Source: Comamonas sp. lk
GTDB lineage: Bacteria; Pseudomonadota; Gammaproteobacteria; Burkholderiales; Burkholderiaceae_C
DNA: 64,000 nucleotides
Direction: 5' to 3'
Assembly (NCBI GenBank): GCA_945861345.1
Contig: CAMATX010000001.1
Span: forward strand, 62,001-126,000
Part shown: one piece after another, positions 38,520 to 47,694 of the stretch
Layout of the letters: every line of letters begins with the position of its first letter
Position numbering within the stretch: position 1 is the first letter of the stretch
Position numbers and translations under genes: made by a program
The notes under the pieces: generated by a model
Told to the model about the DNA's origin: nothing
Database searches by the model: none
Seen by the model: only the letters and a program-made list of their open reading frames with translations

Positions 38520-39599
38520 TCAGGCGGCGGCCTGCGGTAAAGCCCATTGGCGGGCCATGCGCACGGCGCAAATCAGGCTGGCCGGGTCGGCGCAGCCACG
38601 CCCGGCGATGTCAAAAGCCGTTCCGTGGTCCGGGCTGGTACGCACCAAAGGCAGGCCCAAAGTGAGGTTGACGCCCTCCTCCACGCCTAAATATTTCACC
38701 GGAATAAGGCCTTGGTCGTGGTACATCGCCACCACGACGTCAAAGAAGCCAGGCCCTTGCGCGCTGGCGCGGGCCTGCATGAACACGGTGTCGGGCGGCC
38801 AGGGGCCGCTGGCGTTGCAGCCCAAGGCCTGCGCCTGGGCAATGGCCGGGGCGATGATGTCTAAATCCTCGCTGCCAAACAGCCCGCCCTCGCCAGCGTG
38901 CGGGTTCAGACCGGCCACGGCGATGCGCGGGGCCCGGCCGAGCGCGGCGCGCAAGGCGCGGTCGGTAATCAGGATGGTCTCCAGCACGCGAGCGGTCGTC
39001 ACGGCCTCTATGGCCTGGCGCAGCGCCATGTGAATGCTCACCAGCACCACGCGCAGCTGCGGGTTGGCCAGCATCATGCGTACCGGCATCAGGTCCACGC
39101 GGGTACCGGCGTGGGCGGCGGCCAGGGCCTGCAGCATTTCGGTGTGGCCGGGGTAGCTGTCAAACGGCGGCCCGGCCTCTGACAGCGCTAGTTTGTGCAG
39201 CGGCGCGGTCACCAAGCCGGCCAAAGCGCCCTGCAGCGCCTCGTGCGCAGCCCATTGGACGCACTGCCCGGCAAAGTGGCCCGCTGCCGCGCTGACTTGC
39301 CCGTAGGCTACCGGGCCCAAGGCCGCGCCGATCTGGAACACCGGCAAACAGCCCGGCGGTGCCGACAGCGCCTCGGCCGGATCGCTCAACTCCACCACCG
39401 GCCAAGCCGGCATGCGCCCGGCCAGTGCGCTAGCCTGGCGCATAGCCTGCGCGTCGCCGGCCACAAAGCAACCGGCAAACAGCGCCGGCTCGGCGGCAAA
39501 GCCTTTGGCAATGATTTCGGGCCCGATACCAGCCGCGTCGCCCATGGTGATGGCCAGCGGCTTGTTGAGCGCCGGGTAAACGCCTGCGGCGGCGCTCAT
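38520..39599 (-). CDS. pdxA: 4-hydroxythreonine-4-phosphate dehydrogenase PdxA
   Basis: 359 aa. Family motifs are TMGDAAGIGPEII near the N-terminus, TAPLHKLAL, FDSYPGHTEM, and the metal-binding region VAMYHDQGLIPVKYLG and RTSPDHGTAFDIAG. It is an NAD-dependent dehydrogenase of the pyridoxal phosphate pathway. Start ATG 39599 overlaps the stop of the NIF3-family gene by 4 bases. The length is slightly long for PdxA (about 330 aa), the excess being Ala-rich segments. Confidence 0.95.
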   Translation of the reverse strand: MSAAAGVYPALNKPLAITMGDAAGIGPEIIAKGFAAEPALFAGCFVAGDAQAMRQASALAGRMPAWPVVELSDPAEALSAPPGCLPVFQIGAALGPVAYGQVSAAAGHFAGQCVQWAAHEALQGALAGLVTAPLHKLALSEAGPPFDSYPGHTEMLQALAAAHAGTRVDLMPVRMMLANPQLRVVLVSIHMALRQAIEAVTTARVLETILITDRALRAALGRAPRIAVAGLNPHAGEGGLFGSEDLDIIAPAIAQAQALGCNASGPWPPDTVFMQARASAQGPGFFDVVVAMYHDQGLIPVKYLGVEEGVNLTLGLPLVRTSPDHGTAFDIAGRGCADPASLICAVRMARQWALPQAAA

Positions 39600-40351
39600 G
39601 CCGGGTTGTCCACGTCGATGAATTGGTGGGCCAGCCCCAAGTCGGCCGCTACCTGCGCGGCTAGCGCCTGCACGCCGTAGCGCTCGCTGGCGTGGTGGCC
39701 GCAGGCGATAAAGCTCACGCCACACTCGCGCGCGTAGTGCGCCTGAGGCTCGGAAATTTCGCCGGTGATAAAGGCCTGCGCTCCCGCCGCAATAGCCTCC
39801 TCAAAATAGCCTTGGGCACCGCCGGTGCACCAAGCCACGCGCTGGACTGGGCCGCTGGCGCCCTGCACCAGCAAGGCGGGGCGGCCCAGCGCGGCCTGCA
39901 CATGGTCTGCCAGGGCCTGCGCGCTGGCAAAGGCTGCGCCTGGGGGGCTACCGATCCAGCCGATGGCCTGCTCGCCAAAGCGGCCGTCCGCCACCAGGCC
40001 CAAGCGCTGGCCCAGTTGGGCGTTGTTGCCCAGCGTGGCGTGGGCGTCCAGCGGCAGGTGGTAAGCGTACAAATGGATGTTGTGGGCCAGCAAAAGCGCC
40101 AGACGCTGGCGCATCCAGCCGGTGATGCGCCCGTCCTGGCCGCGCCAAAAAAGGCCATGGTGCACCACGATAGCGTCGGCCTGGGCCGCAACAGCAGCCT
40201 CGATCAGCGCCACGCTGGCCGTCACGCCCGATACGAGCTTACGAATCGGGCGGCGCCCTTGCACCTGCAGGCCGTTGGGACCGTAGTCCTTAAAACGGGC
40301 AGGCTCGAGCAAAACGTCAAATGCGTGGAGCAAGGCAAGGTGGTCGGTCAT
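39596..40351 (-). CDS. NIF3 / GTP cyclohydrolase I type 2-like dinuclear metal-centre protein
   Basis: 251 aa. Motifs are KDYGPNGLQVQG, VVHHGLFW (metal-binding His pair), YAYHLPLDAH, FITGEISEPQAH and IACGHHASERYG. The family (YbgI/NIF3) is a widespread metalloprotein of uncertain biochemical role. It is translationally coupled to pdxA and divergent from the degQ-like gene. ATG 40351 was selected because the family start MTDH..L precedes the first helix directly. Confidence 0.93.
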   Translation of the reverse strand: MTDHLALLHAFDVLLEPARFKDYGPNGLQVQGRRPIRKLVSGVTASVALIEAAVAAQADAIVVHHGLFWRGQDGRITGWMRQRLALLLAHNIHLYAYHLPLDAHATLGNNAQLGQRLGLVADGRFGEQAIGWIGSPPGAAFASAQALADHVQAALGRPALLVQGASGPVQRVAWCTGGAQGYFEEAIAAGAQAFITGEISEPQAHYARECGVSFIACGHHASERYGVQALAAQVAADLGLAHQFIDVDNPA

Positions 40352-40486
40352 GGTGTGGCTGGTGCCCGCTTTAGGAATCAAATGAAGGAGATTTACCGGT
40401 CTTTGCATTATCGGCCGGTCGGCGCGCGGCGCGCGGCCTACAATTTCCGATGCCGTACCCTGCGGCCCACGAGGATAAAGTTTGCG

Positions 40487-41629
40487 ATGAAGCGTCTTTG
40501 GTTGCTATTTTCCCAAACCACCACGGTCGTGTTGGCGGCGTATTTTGTGGTCTTGACCCTCAAGCCCGCCTGGCTGGCCCCGCGCGGCAGCGGGCCGGTG
40601 GCCTTGCTGCAAGCACCAGCAGGGCCCGCTGACGCGGTGCCGGTGGGCAGTTTTCGCGCAGCGGCGCACTCAGCGGCGATGTCGGTAGTGAGCATTAACA
40701 CCAGCCAGGGACGCCGGCGCGCGCCCGAGCTGGCCGCCCCCTGGAACCGCTTTTTCCACGGCACGCCCGACCCGGATGGCGAAGAGCCCTCCTCGGGCAT
40801 CGGCAGCGGCGTGATCGTTAGCGACAGCGGCTACATCCTGACCAATAACCACGTGGTCGAGGGCGCCGAGCAAATCGAAGTTATCTTGAGCGACCAGCGC
40901 CGTGCGCGGGCCAAAATCATCGGCACCGACCCGGACAGCGACTTGGCGGTGCTCAAAATCACACTCGACAAGTTACCCGTGATGGTGCTGGGCGACTCGA
41001 ACAAAGCGCAGGTCGGCGACCAGGTGCTGGCTATTGGTAATCCGTTTGGCGTAGGGCAAACAGTAACCAGTGGCATCGTCAGCGCGCTCGGGCGCAACCA
41101 GCGCATCAACACCTTTGAAAACTTCATTCAAACCGATGCGGCCATCAACCCAGGCAACTCCGGCGGCGCACTGGTAGACAGCCAAGGCCATTTGCTGGGC
41201 ATTAACACGGCGATTTATTCCCGCTCGGGCGGCAATTTGGGCATTGGCTTTGCCATCCCCATTGCCACGGCCAAGCAAGTGCTGGAGAGCATCGTGCGCG
41301 ACGGACAGGTGACACGCGGCTGGATTGGCGTGGAGCCCAACGATCTTTCGCCCGAGATTGCCGAGGCCTTTGGCATAGTGGCCGACCACGGCGTGGTCAT
41401 CAGCGGCGTCATGCAAGGCGGTCCGGCAGCGCAAGCGGGGATTGTGCCGGGCGATGTGGTGCTCTCGATTGGCGACACGGCGGTCGAAGACGTGGCGCAT
41501 CTGCTCAGCGCGGTGGCGGCCCTCAAGCCCGGCGCAGTGGCCAAAGTGAGCATTCAGCGCAAAAAAGCAGTCTTGCAGCTGACCTTGACGCCCGGTGTGC
41601 GGCCCCGCCCCGGAAAACTACCGCGGTAA
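40487..41629 (+). CDS. S1C serine protease, DegS/HtrA-like, with one PDZ domain
   Basis: 380 aa. A single N-terminal membrane anchor (about residues 7-27) and a trypsin-like domain with H122 (TNNHVVEG), D152 (DSDLAVL) and S225 (NPGNSGG). One PDZ domain covers about 275-380 (GWIGVEPNDLSPEIAEAFGI). One PDZ plus an uncleaved anchor favours DegS-like architecture; DegP/DegQ have two PDZ domains. The probable role is periplasmic quality control or sigma-E-type signalling. It converges on tatC. Confidence 0.93.
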   Translation: MKRLWLLFSQTTTVVLAAYFVVLTLKPAWLAPRGSGPVALLQAPAGPADAVPVGSFRAAAHSAAMSVVSINTSQGRRRAPELAAPWNRFFHGTPDPDGEEPSSGIGSGVIVSDSGYILTNNHVVEGAEQIEVILSDQRRARAKIIGTDPDSDLAVLKITLDKLPVMVLGDSNKAQVGDQVLAIGNPFGVGQTVTSGIVSALGRNQRINTFENFIQTDAAINPGNSGGALVDSQGHLLGINTAIYSRSGGNLGIGFAIPIATAKQVLESIVRDGQVTRGWIGVEPNDLSPEIAEAFGIVADHGVVISGVMQGGPAAQAGIVPGDVVLSIGDTAVEDVAHLLSAVAALKPGAVAKVSIQRKKAVLQLTLTPGVRPRPGKLPR

Positions 41630-41646
41630 TTGACCGCGAAAAGCCG

Positions 41647-42438
41647 CTAAGGCGTCTCGCTGCGAGGCTCGGCCTCGGGTGCTTGCGTGTGGCGGATAAA
41701 GACTTGCGCGGCCACAATGCCCAACTCATAGAGCAAGCACATGGGCACCAGCAAGGCGATCATCGAGACCGGATCGGGCGGCGTCACCAGGCCCGATACC
41801 GCCGCCGCCGCAACGATGAAATAGCTGCGCCACGCGCGCAACTGCGCCAGCGTCACCACCCCCAAACGCGCCAAGATGACCACCACAATCGGCACCTCAA
41901 AGGCTACGCCAAAGGCGATAAACATGGTGATCACAAAGTCCAGGTAAGCCTCGATATCGGGGCTGACCGACACCGAAATCGGTGCCATTTTTTGGATCGC
42001 CGGAAAGGCCTGGCCAAAGACAAAAAAGTAGCAAAACGCGGCCCCGCAATAAAACAGCAAGGTGCTGGCGGTGACCAAGGGCATCACTAGTTTTTTCTCA
42101 TGCTTGTACAAACCCGGCGCCACAAAGGCCCAGACCTGGTAAAGAATCCACGGTAAAGACAGCGCAACCGCAGCCAACACCGTTACCTTGATCGGCACCA
42201 AAAAGGGCGAGACCACGCCCACTGCAATCATCTTGGAGCCCTCGGGCAAGGCTTTGACCAAAGGCATAGCCAAATAGTCATAGAGCCGCGAGGGGCCGGG
42301 GAAAAACGCCAGCACCGCAAAAATCGCGGCAATGCCATAGACGGCGCGCAGCAGGCGGTCGCGCAGCTCGAACAAATGCTGCACAAAGGGTTGCTCGGTG
42401 CCGGCCAACTCGTCATCAGGTGGTTTAGGTTCGCTCAT
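41647..42438 (-). CDS. tatC: Sec-independent translocase subunit TatC
   Basis: 263 aa, six membrane helices, with the conserved N-terminal motif [18 protein letters not shown] and the loop SPFLVPIKV. With TatA and TatB it exports folded proteins bearing twin-arginine signals, probably including the Rieske protein encoded upstream. The start overlaps the tatB stop by 4 bases. The upstream frame extension is not used. Confidence 0.96.
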   Translation of the reverse strand: MSEPKPPDDELAGTEQPFVQHLFELRDRLLRAVYGIAAIFAVLAFFPGPSRLYDYLAMPLVKALPEGSKMIAVGVVSPFLVPIKVTVLAAVALSLPWILYQVWAFVAPGLYKHEKKLVMPLVTASTLLFYCGAAFCYFFVFGQAFPAIQKMAPISVSVSPDIEAYLDFVITMFIAFGVAFEVPIVVVILARLGVVTLAQLRAWRSYFIVAAAAVSGLVTPPDPVSMIALLVPMCLLYELGIVAAQVFIRHTQAPEAEPRSETP

Positions 42439-42893
42439 GCCAACCTCTTGGGCGGCCGAAAGCGGGCCACGCGCGCCGCGCCCGACAAGGCCCGGGTGCG
42501 CACGCCACTGCGCGCTTTGTACCACTGGGGCGTGGCGCCGATTTTGGCGCGCCAGCGCTTTTTGACCGGGTGGTACATGGAATAATAAGGGACGGGTTCG
42601 GCCGTCGCGTCGTCGGTTTGGGCCTGCGCAATCGAGTTTTCGATGGCCGCCGCGCTCTCGTCAATCGAATGCTGCACCGCGTGCGCCGCCTCTTGCAAGG
42701 TGCTTTGCGCTTTGCGCAACTCGTCCAGGTCCATGGAGCGGTTGACTTCTTCCTTGACGTCGGCGACATAGCGGCGCGCCCGGCCCAACATCGTACCTAT
42801 CGTGCGCGCCAGTCCAGGCAACTTCTCCGGCCCAATGACGATCAGGGCAATGCCGCCCACGATGGCGATCTTGGTAACGCCAATGTCAAACAC
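42435..42893 (-). CDS. tatB: Sec-independent translocase subunit TatB
   Basis: 152 aa. An N-terminal membrane helix ([21 protein letters not shown] with the conserved Glu in GPEKLP), an amphipathic helix and a long charged helical region follow. The basic C-terminal tail ends PPKRLA. It forms the TatBC receptor. 42 bp separate it from tatA. Confidence 0.95.
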   Translation of the reverse strand: MFDIGVTKIAIVGGIALIVIGPEKLPGLARTIGTMLGRARRYVADVKEEVNRSMDLDELRKAQSTLQEAAHAVQHSIDESAAAIENSIAQAQTDDATAEPVPYYSMYHPVKKRWRAKIGATPQWYKARSGVRTRALSGAARVARFRPPKRLA

Positions 42894-42935
42894 TTAGGGC
42901 GTACTCATGCGGTGCGGCAATCGGGCCAACAGCAC

Positions 42936-43172
42936 TCAATGCTTGTTGGTGGCCTGCACGTCGATGGTATCTTTGGCCACCGGGGCGCTGGCGGCGACTT
43001 GCTGCGCCGGGGGCGCCGCTTCTGCGGGCTTGTCGCCGCCGTCACGCATGCCGTCTTTAAAGCCTTTGACCGCGCCGCCCAGGTCCGAGCCGATGTTGCG
43101 CAGCTTCTTGGTGCCAAAGATCACCACAATGATGACCAGAAAAATAATCAGATGCGTCGTTGACAAACCCAT
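42936..43172 (-). CDS. tatA: Sec-independent translocase subunit TatA
   Basis: 78 aa. Membrane helix [17 protein letters not shown], the [10 protein letters not shown] hinge, an amphipathic helix and a short acidic/Ala tail. It is the pore-forming subunit of the Tat system. It is the first of tatABC, downstream of a HIT gene and the hisIE genes on the same strand, an arrangement common in Burkholderiales. Confidence 0.95.
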   Translation of the reverse strand: MGLSTTHLIIFLVIIVVIFGTKKLRNIGSDLGGAVKGFKDGMRDGGDKPAEAAPPAQQVAASAPVAKDTIDVQATNKH

Positions 43173-43236
43173 ACGGTTCTCCTAGTAGAAGGCGAATTCT
43201 AGTCCTGCGGGCAAGCCCCGACCGGACTTGCGGCTT

Positions 43237-43614
43237 TCAGCCGCGCAACCAGGGCCGGGGGCCGCCCATCACGTGCCAATGTAGGTGGCGCACCTCCTGC
43301 CCGCCTTCGGCCCCGGTATTGGTCACCAGGCGAAAGCCGCCCTCGGGGTAGGGATTGCAGCCCTCTTGCAATGCCAGCTGGGGCACCAAGACCATCATGC
43401 GGCCCAAAAGTGGGGCATCTTGCGCGCTGACATGGGCCATGGAAGCGATATGCAGCTTGGGAATCAGCAAAAAATGCACTGGCGCCCAGGGGGCGATGTC
43501 GTGGAAGGCGTAAAAATCTTCGTCCTCATAGACCGGCCGGGAGGGTATTTTCTTGGCCACGATCTTGCAAAACAGGCAATCGGGGTCGTGCGCGGGGTGG
43601 GAATGGGCGTCCAT
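43237..43614 (-). CDS. HIT-family nucleotide hydrolase
   Basis: 125 aa. The histidine triad HLHWHVMGG is near residues 110-118, and an N-terminal CLFCKIVAKKIPS motif is typical of the HINT/PKCI branch. It probably hydrolyses nucleoside phosphoramidates or similar adducts. It lies 33 bp after hisE on the same strand, within the his-tat run. Confidence 0.94.
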   Translation of the reverse strand: MDAHSHPAHDPDCLFCKIVAKKIPSRPVYEDEDFYAFHDIAPWAPVHFLLIPKLHIASMAHVSAQDAPLLGRMMVLVPQLALQEGCNPYPEGGFRLVTNTGAEGGQEVRHLHWHVMGGPRPWLRG

Positions 43615-43647
43615 GGCAAACAGATCTCAAGTCAAAAAAGACGTAAT

Positions 43648-44034
43648 TTAACGCTCCTGCGCCTCGCGCAGCACGGCTTTGCGCAGGGCTTTTTCCTCGA
43701 TGCCGCTGGTGCCCTCGCGCCGGCGCAGCTCGGCGATCACGTCCTGGGGGTGCAAATCGTAGTGCGCCAGGGCGATCAGGCAATGAAACCACAGATCGGC
43801 CACCTCGCCGACCAGTTTGGCCGGGTCGCCGCCGTGGTCCAGGTCTTTGGCGGCCATGACCACCTCGGTCGCCTCCTCGCCGATTTTCTTCAAAAAGGCG
43901 TCCGGCCCCTTGTCCAGGAGGCGGGCCACGTAGCTGCTCTGCGGGTCGCCGCCGTGTGCCGCTTTGCGGCTTTCGATGACGGCGGCCAGTTGTGCCAGTG
44001 CGTCTTGAGACAGTTCTTTGCCCTGGGTGTCCAT
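43648..44034 (-). CDS. hisE: Phosphoribosyl-ATP diphosphatase HisE
   Basis: 128 aa MazG-like fold. Motifs are [30 protein letters not shown] with the acidic metal-binding residues EEATE and later GEVADLWFH. It catalyses the second step of histidine synthesis. It starts one base after the hisI stop; hisI and hisE are separate genes here. Confidence 0.95.
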   Translation of the reverse strand: MDTQGKELSQDALAQLAAVIESRKAAHGGDPQSSYVARLLDKGPDAFLKKIGEEATEVVMAAKDLDHGGDPAKLVGEVADLWFHCLIALAHYDLHPQDVIAELRRREGTSGIEEKALRKAVLREAQER

Positions 44035-44433
44035 TTAATTGCCTTTGGTGTAAATCGTCGCGGGATCTTTGAGCACGGGCTCAACGGTTTGCCACTGCCC
44101 GTCTTTGAGCAGGCTAAAAAAGCAGCTATGCCGCCCGGTATGGCAGGCGATGCCGGGGCTGTGGCCCTCCTGGGTGACGGTGAGCAGCACCACGTCGGCG
44201 TCGCAATCGATGCGGATCGCGTGCACGCGCTGCACATGGCCGGACTCCTCGCCCTTGTGCCAGAGCTTGTTGCGCGAGCGGCTGAAATACACCGCCCGGC
44301 CCAACTCGGCCGTCTTTTGCAGCGCCTCGCGGTTCATCCAGGCGAACATCAGCACGTCCTTGCTGCCCTGCTCTTGGGCAATAACGGGCACCAGGCCCTG
44401 GGCGTCCCATGTGATGGCGTCTAAGTAGGTCAT
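44035..44433 (-). CDS. hisI: Phosphoribosyl-AMP cyclohydrolase HisI
   Basis: 132 aa. Motifs are [34 protein letters not shown], and the zinc/magnesium-binding region DCDADVVLL with CHTGRHSCF. It catalyses the third step of histidine synthesis. Upstream, 731 bp separate it from hisF, and that space is filled by an oppositely oriented yefM-yoeB pair, so hisI may need its own promoter near 44434-44470 (inference). Confidence 0.95.
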   Translation of the reverse strand: MTYLDAITWDAQGLVPVIAQEQGSKDVLMFAWMNREALQKTAELGRAVYFSRSRNKLWHKGEESGHVQRVHAIRIDCDADVVLLTVTQEGHSPGIACHTGRHSCFFSLLKDGQWQTVEPVLKDPATIYTKGN

Positions 44434-44472
44434 AAGGGGGGATGTTAAGGGGTGACATATCCGCCTAAAATA

Positions 44473-44494
44473 CCTGTACAGCTAACTGAACAGG
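44473..44494. promoter_or_regulatory. YefM-YoeB operator (TGTACA-containing inverted repeat)
   Basis: The arms CCTGTACAG (44473-44481) and CTGAACAGG (44486-44494) match in 8 of 9 positions around CTAA. The left arm includes TGTACA, the core recognised by YefM in E. coli. It sits 9 bases before the yefM start and just after a TAAAAT -10-like box (44466-44471). It also lies 40-60 bp upstream of the divergent hisI start, so it could influence hisI. Confidence 0.6.
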
Positions 44495-44502
44495 TCTCCG
44501 CC

Positions 44503-44757
44503 ATGCACGTCATCAGCTACACCGACGCCCGCAACACACTGAAGGCCGTGATCGATCAAGTAATCGACGACCAGGCACCCACTTTGATCCACCGCCGGGA
44601 GGGCGGCAATGCGGTTTTGATGTCCGAGCAAGCTTATTCCAGCATGCAAGAAACCCTCTATCTTTTGTCCAATCCCGCCAACGCGCGCGCACTGATGCGA
44701 TCGGTGGCGCAGGCCAAAGCGGGCAAAGCGAAGGCGCGCATATTATTAGATGCATGA
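44503..44757 (+). CDS. yefM: YefM-family antitoxin
   Basis: 84 aa. The typical N-terminus MHVISYTDARNTLKAVIDQV is followed by LIHRREGGNAVLMSEQAYSSMQETLYLL, the Phd/YefM DNA-binding fold. The C-terminal helix (about residues 58-84) is the toxin-binding region. ATG 44503 begins the family core; an upstream in-frame ATG at 44452 overlaps the promoter and is rejected. It is ATGA-coupled to yoeB. Confidence 0.93.
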   Translation: MHVISYTDARNTLKAVIDQVIDDQAPTLIHRREGGNAVLMSEQAYSSMQETLYLLSNPANARALMRSVAQAKAGKAKARILLDA

Positions 44758-45017
44758 GGGAAATTCGCTTCACCCCGGACGGGTGGGACGCTTATGTGTG
44801 GTGGCATGGCCAAGACCGCAAAACGCTCAAGCGCATTAACACCTTAATCAACGCGACCTGCCGAGATCCTTTCACAGGTATCGGCAAGCCCGAAGCCCTG
44901 GTGGGCAATCTAGCTGGCTATTGGTCGCGCCGTATTGATGACACGCATCGTCTGGTTTACGAGGCGGATCATGTGGCAGTTTTGGTAGTGGCTTGCCGGT
45001 TTCATTATGGGGATTGA
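44754..45017 (+). CDS. yoeB: YoeB-family mRNA interferase toxin
   Basis: 87 aa. Very close to the family pattern: FTPDGWDAYVWW, RINTLINATCRDPFTGIGKPEAL, NLAGYWSRRIDDTHRLVYE and the catalytic C-terminus CRFHYGD (His and Tyr). YoeB cleaves mRNA at the ribosome. It lies antisense to the his operon between hisF and hisI, with 146 bp of gene-free sequence before the hisF 3' end. Confidence 0.95.
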   Translation: MREIRFTPDGWDAYVWWHGQDRKTLKRINTLINATCRDPFTGIGKPEALVGNLAGYWSRRIDDTHRLVYEADHVAVLVVACRFHYGD

Positions 45018-45163
45018 GGCCATTTAATTTGCACCTTGCGACTAATGAAGCGGTGCGCTAACTGTCAGCCCACTGCACCCGAAACCAGCGGTTCACGCGA
45101 CGCAATTGTCGGCAAGCAGCACCGCCAGCCCCTTCAATCCGCTGCGTCCCGCCTACCCCAACC

Positions 45164-45964
45164 TCACACCCGAACCGGTATCCCACGCTCCCGCATCCGC
45201 GCCTTCGCCTGCCCTACGGTGTATTCCCCATAGTGGAAGATGCTGGCGGCCAGCACAGCGTCGGCGCCGCCTTGTTGGATGCCGTCAGCCAGGTGGTCCA
45301 AGTTGCCCACGCCGCCCGATGCGATGACGGGCACGGGCACCGCGTCGCTCACGGCGCGGGTGAGCGCCAGGTCAAAGCCGGCTTTAGTGCCGTCGCGGTC
45401 CATGCTGGTGAGCAAAATTTCGCCCGCGCCCAACTGCGCCAGTTGCACGGCCCAGGCCACGGCGCACAGGCCTACGTTTTTGCGGCCGCCGTGGCTGAAC
45501 ACATCCCAGCCGGGGCCTACGGGCAAGCCCTTGCTACCCACGCGCTGCTCTTCTTCATGCGAACGCCGTTTGGCGTCGATAGCCACCACAATGCATTGCG
45601 CGCCGTATTTGGCCGAGGCTTCTTGGATTACCTGCGGGTTGGCAATGGCCGCCGAGTTGAAGCTGACTTTGTCTGCGCCCGCGTTCAGCAGACGGCGCAC
45701 ATCGGCCACGGTGCGCACACCGCCGCCCACCGTGAGCGGAATAAACACTTGGCTGGCCACGGCTTCGATGATGGGCAAAATCACATCGCGCTGGTCGCTG
45801 GTGGCGGTGATGTCTAAAAACGTGAGTTCGTCCGCGCCCTGCTCGTTATAGCGGGCGGCGATTTCGACCGGATCGCCCGCGTCGCGCAGTGCCACAAAAT
45901 TGACGCCCTTGACCACGCGGCCACCGGTCACGTCCAGGCAGGGAATGATGCGCTTGGCCAGCAT
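45164..45964 (-). CDS. hisF: Imidazole glycerol phosphate synthase subunit HisF
   Basis: 266 aa (beta/alpha)8 barrel. The first catalytic Asp is in [16 protein letters not shown] and the second in [11 protein letters not shown]; phosphate-binding loops are TVGGGVRT and ASGGVGN. It makes IGP and AICAR with HisH. ATG 45964 is the family start. The preceding gene on this strand is a mutarotase, not hisA as usual. Confidence 0.96.
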   Translation of the reverse strand: MLAKRIIPCLDVTGGRVVKGVNFVALRDAGDPVEIAARYNEQGADELTFLDITATSDQRDVILPIIEAVASQVFIPLTVGGGVRTVADVRRLLNAGADKVSFNSAAIANPQVIQEASAKYGAQCIVVAIDAKRRSHEEEQRVGSKGLPVGPGWDVFSHGGRKNVGLCAVAWAVQLAQLGAGEILLTSMDRDGTKAGFDLALTRAVSDAVPVPVIASGGVGNLDHLADGIQQGGADAVLAASIFHYGEYTVGQAKARMRERGIPVRV

Positions 45965-45983
45965 GTGCTCGTTGCTTAGTCGC

Positions 45984-46826
45984 TTAGTCGGCCAGGCGCA
46001 TGCGCTGCCAACCCTGCCAGTGCGCGCCTGGGGGCACGGCAATCTTCTCAAACACTTGCGCGGCCTCTACGCAGAGCATGTGCTGGTAGGAGTCAGGTAC
46101 CAGGTCGGGCATGGTGTTGCTCAGCTCCTCGCCGGGGTTCCAGACCACCCAGTTGGCCCAGCTCGGGCTGCGACTGATTTCTACCGGCCCCGACGGGTCT
46201 TGCAAATGCAAGGCGCCAGCGGGGGCGGCGTAGACGCGGTCAAAGCGCTCGCTAAATTGCAGCCGCTCGGCGCCCACGCCATGGGTGTCGCGCACGGCGT
46301 CCCATTCGGCCTGGCCGGCCAGGCCCACCAGGGCCGCGTTGGGCAGGTCGCTGACCGCCAAATAGGTGTGCAAAGCGCCCGAAAAGTGCAAATCGTGTGC
46401 GCCCGGGTTGTGCACGTCCAGCGTGATGGTGAATTGGCCGGGCGCTAGGCTGATGTCCAGGCTGATCGCAAAGTCGTGTGGCCACAGCGCGTGGGTCGCG
46501 GCGTCCGAAGCCAAGCGCATGCGTAGCGTGCCGCCGCTGCCTTGCGCAAAATCGGTGTCCAAGGACCAGGGCAGGTTGCGCACAAAGCCGTGGCGGGGCA
46601 GATCACCACGCAGGTTGAACTGCGGAAAACACACTGGAATGCCGCCACGAATGGCCGCGTGACCGTCCCACACCGTGCCGGGGCTGAGGTAGAGGCGCTC
46701 GCGGCCCCGGCTCGTCCAAGACAGCACATGGGCGCCGTGCAGCGCAACCAGCGCGCTGTCGCCGCCATCCAAAGTAATACGCACGCAGGGGTAGCCCTGA
46801 AAGACTTCGTGGGAAATTGTCGCCAT
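45984..46826 (-). CDS. D-hexose-6-phosphate mutarotase / aldose 1-epimerase family
   Basis: 280 aa galactose-mutarotase fold: [42 protein letters not shown] (catalytic His) and a C-terminal [18 protein letters not shown] with the catalytic Glu region. The closest known group is YeaD-type glucose-6-phosphate 1-epimerase. It lies between hisA and hisF on the same strand; an alternative start at 46871 would overlap the hisA stop. It has no known role in histidine synthesis, so its position is unusual. Confidence 0.9.
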   Translation of the reverse strand: MATISHEVFQGYPCVRITLDGGDSALVALHGAHVLSWTSRGRERLYLSPGTVWDGHAAIRGGIPVCFPQFNLRGDLPRHGFVRNLPWSLDTDFAQGSGGTLRMRLASDAATHALWPHDFAISLDISLAPGQFTITLDVHNPGAHDLHFSGALHTYLAVSDLPNAALVGLAGQAEWDAVRDTHGVGAERLQFSERFDRVYAAPAGALHLQDPSGPVEISRSPSWANWVVWNPGEELSNTMPDLVPDSYQHMLCVEAAQVFEKIAVPPGAHWQGWQRMRLAD

Positions 46827-46863
46827 GGGCGCTCCAGCAGGGGTGGGCGCGTGGCCCGGGAAA

Positions 46864-47604
46864 TCAGCCATTCAAGCTGTCGGCGTGCGCTTGTGCGGCG
46901 GCAAAATCAAGGTCGCCGGTGTAGATGGCGCGCCCGCAGATCACGCCCTCGATGCCTTCGTCTTCCACACTGCACAAGGCCTCGATGTCGGCCATATTGC
47001 TCAGGCCGCCCGAGGCAATCACCGGAATGCTCAGCGCCTGCGCCAGCGCCACCGTGGCCTCAATGTTGATGCCCGTGAGCATGCCGTCGCGGCCGATGTC
47101 GGTGTAAATAATGGACTCGACGCCGTAGTCCTCAAATTTTTTGCCCAGGTCTACCACGTCGTGGCGGGTGAGTTTGCTCCAGCCGTCGGTGGCCACTTTG
47201 CCCTCTTTGGCGTCCAGCCCAACGATGATGTGGCCGCCAAAAGCGGTGCAGGCGTCTTGCAAAAAGCCGGGGTTTTTGACAGCCGCCGTGCCAATGATGA
47301 CGTAGCGCAAACCGGCATCGAGGTAGCGCTCGATGGTGTCCAGGTCGCGGATGCCGCCGCCTAGTTGCACGTCCACCTCGCTGCCAACCTCTTTGAGGAT
47401 GCGCCGGATGGCTTGCTCGTTTTTGGGGTGACCGGCAAAGGCACCGTTGAGGTCGACCAAATGCAGGCGGCGCGCGCCTTGGTCGACCCAACGCCGGGCC
47501 ATGGCCACCGGGTCGTCACCAAAAGTTGTGGATTGGGACATATCGCCTTGCTGAAGGCGGACACACTGACCGTCTTTGAGGTCAATCGCAGGAATGAGCA
47601 GCAT
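46864..47604 (-). CDS. hisA: Phosphoribosylformimino-5-aminoimidazole carboxamide ribotide isomerase HisA
   Basis: 246 aa (beta/alpha)8 barrel. Catalytic Asp in [15 protein letters not shown] and second Asp in [11 protein letters not shown]; phosphate loops QLGGGIRD and ASGGLSN. Fourth step of the histidine pathway. A 90-bp gap separates it from hisH. Confidence 0.96.
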   Translation of the reverse strand: MLLIPAIDLKDGQCVRLQQGDMSQSTTFGDDPVAMARRWVDQGARRLHLVDLNGAFAGHPKNEQAIRRILKEVGSEVDVQLGGGIRDLDTIERYLDAGLRYVIIGTAAVKNPGFLQDACTAFGGHIIVGLDAKEGKVATDGWSKLTRHDVVDLGKKFEDYGVESIIYTDIGRDGMLTGINIEATVALAQALSIPVIASGGLSNMADIEALCSVEDEGIEGVICGRAIYTGDLDFAAAQAHADSLNG

Positions 47605-47694
47605 GGTGCTTGGGCTGAGAAAAGAACAAGTAAAGAGAGCTTAATTCAAAAATACCAGTGTAACGATACACGCAAGTGCCGGCGCCCCGGGAGT

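Noticed and set aside
41622..41638. Hairpin CGCGGT...ACCGCG between the DegS-like protease and tatC as a terminator.
   Set aside because: No T-tract follows on the plus strand and only 6 bp pair; the A run on the plus strand is on the wrong side for that gene.
44452..44502. Longer yefM starting at the upstream ATG.
   Set aside because: The extra 17 codons would overlap the -10 box and operator, and the family core starts at 44503.
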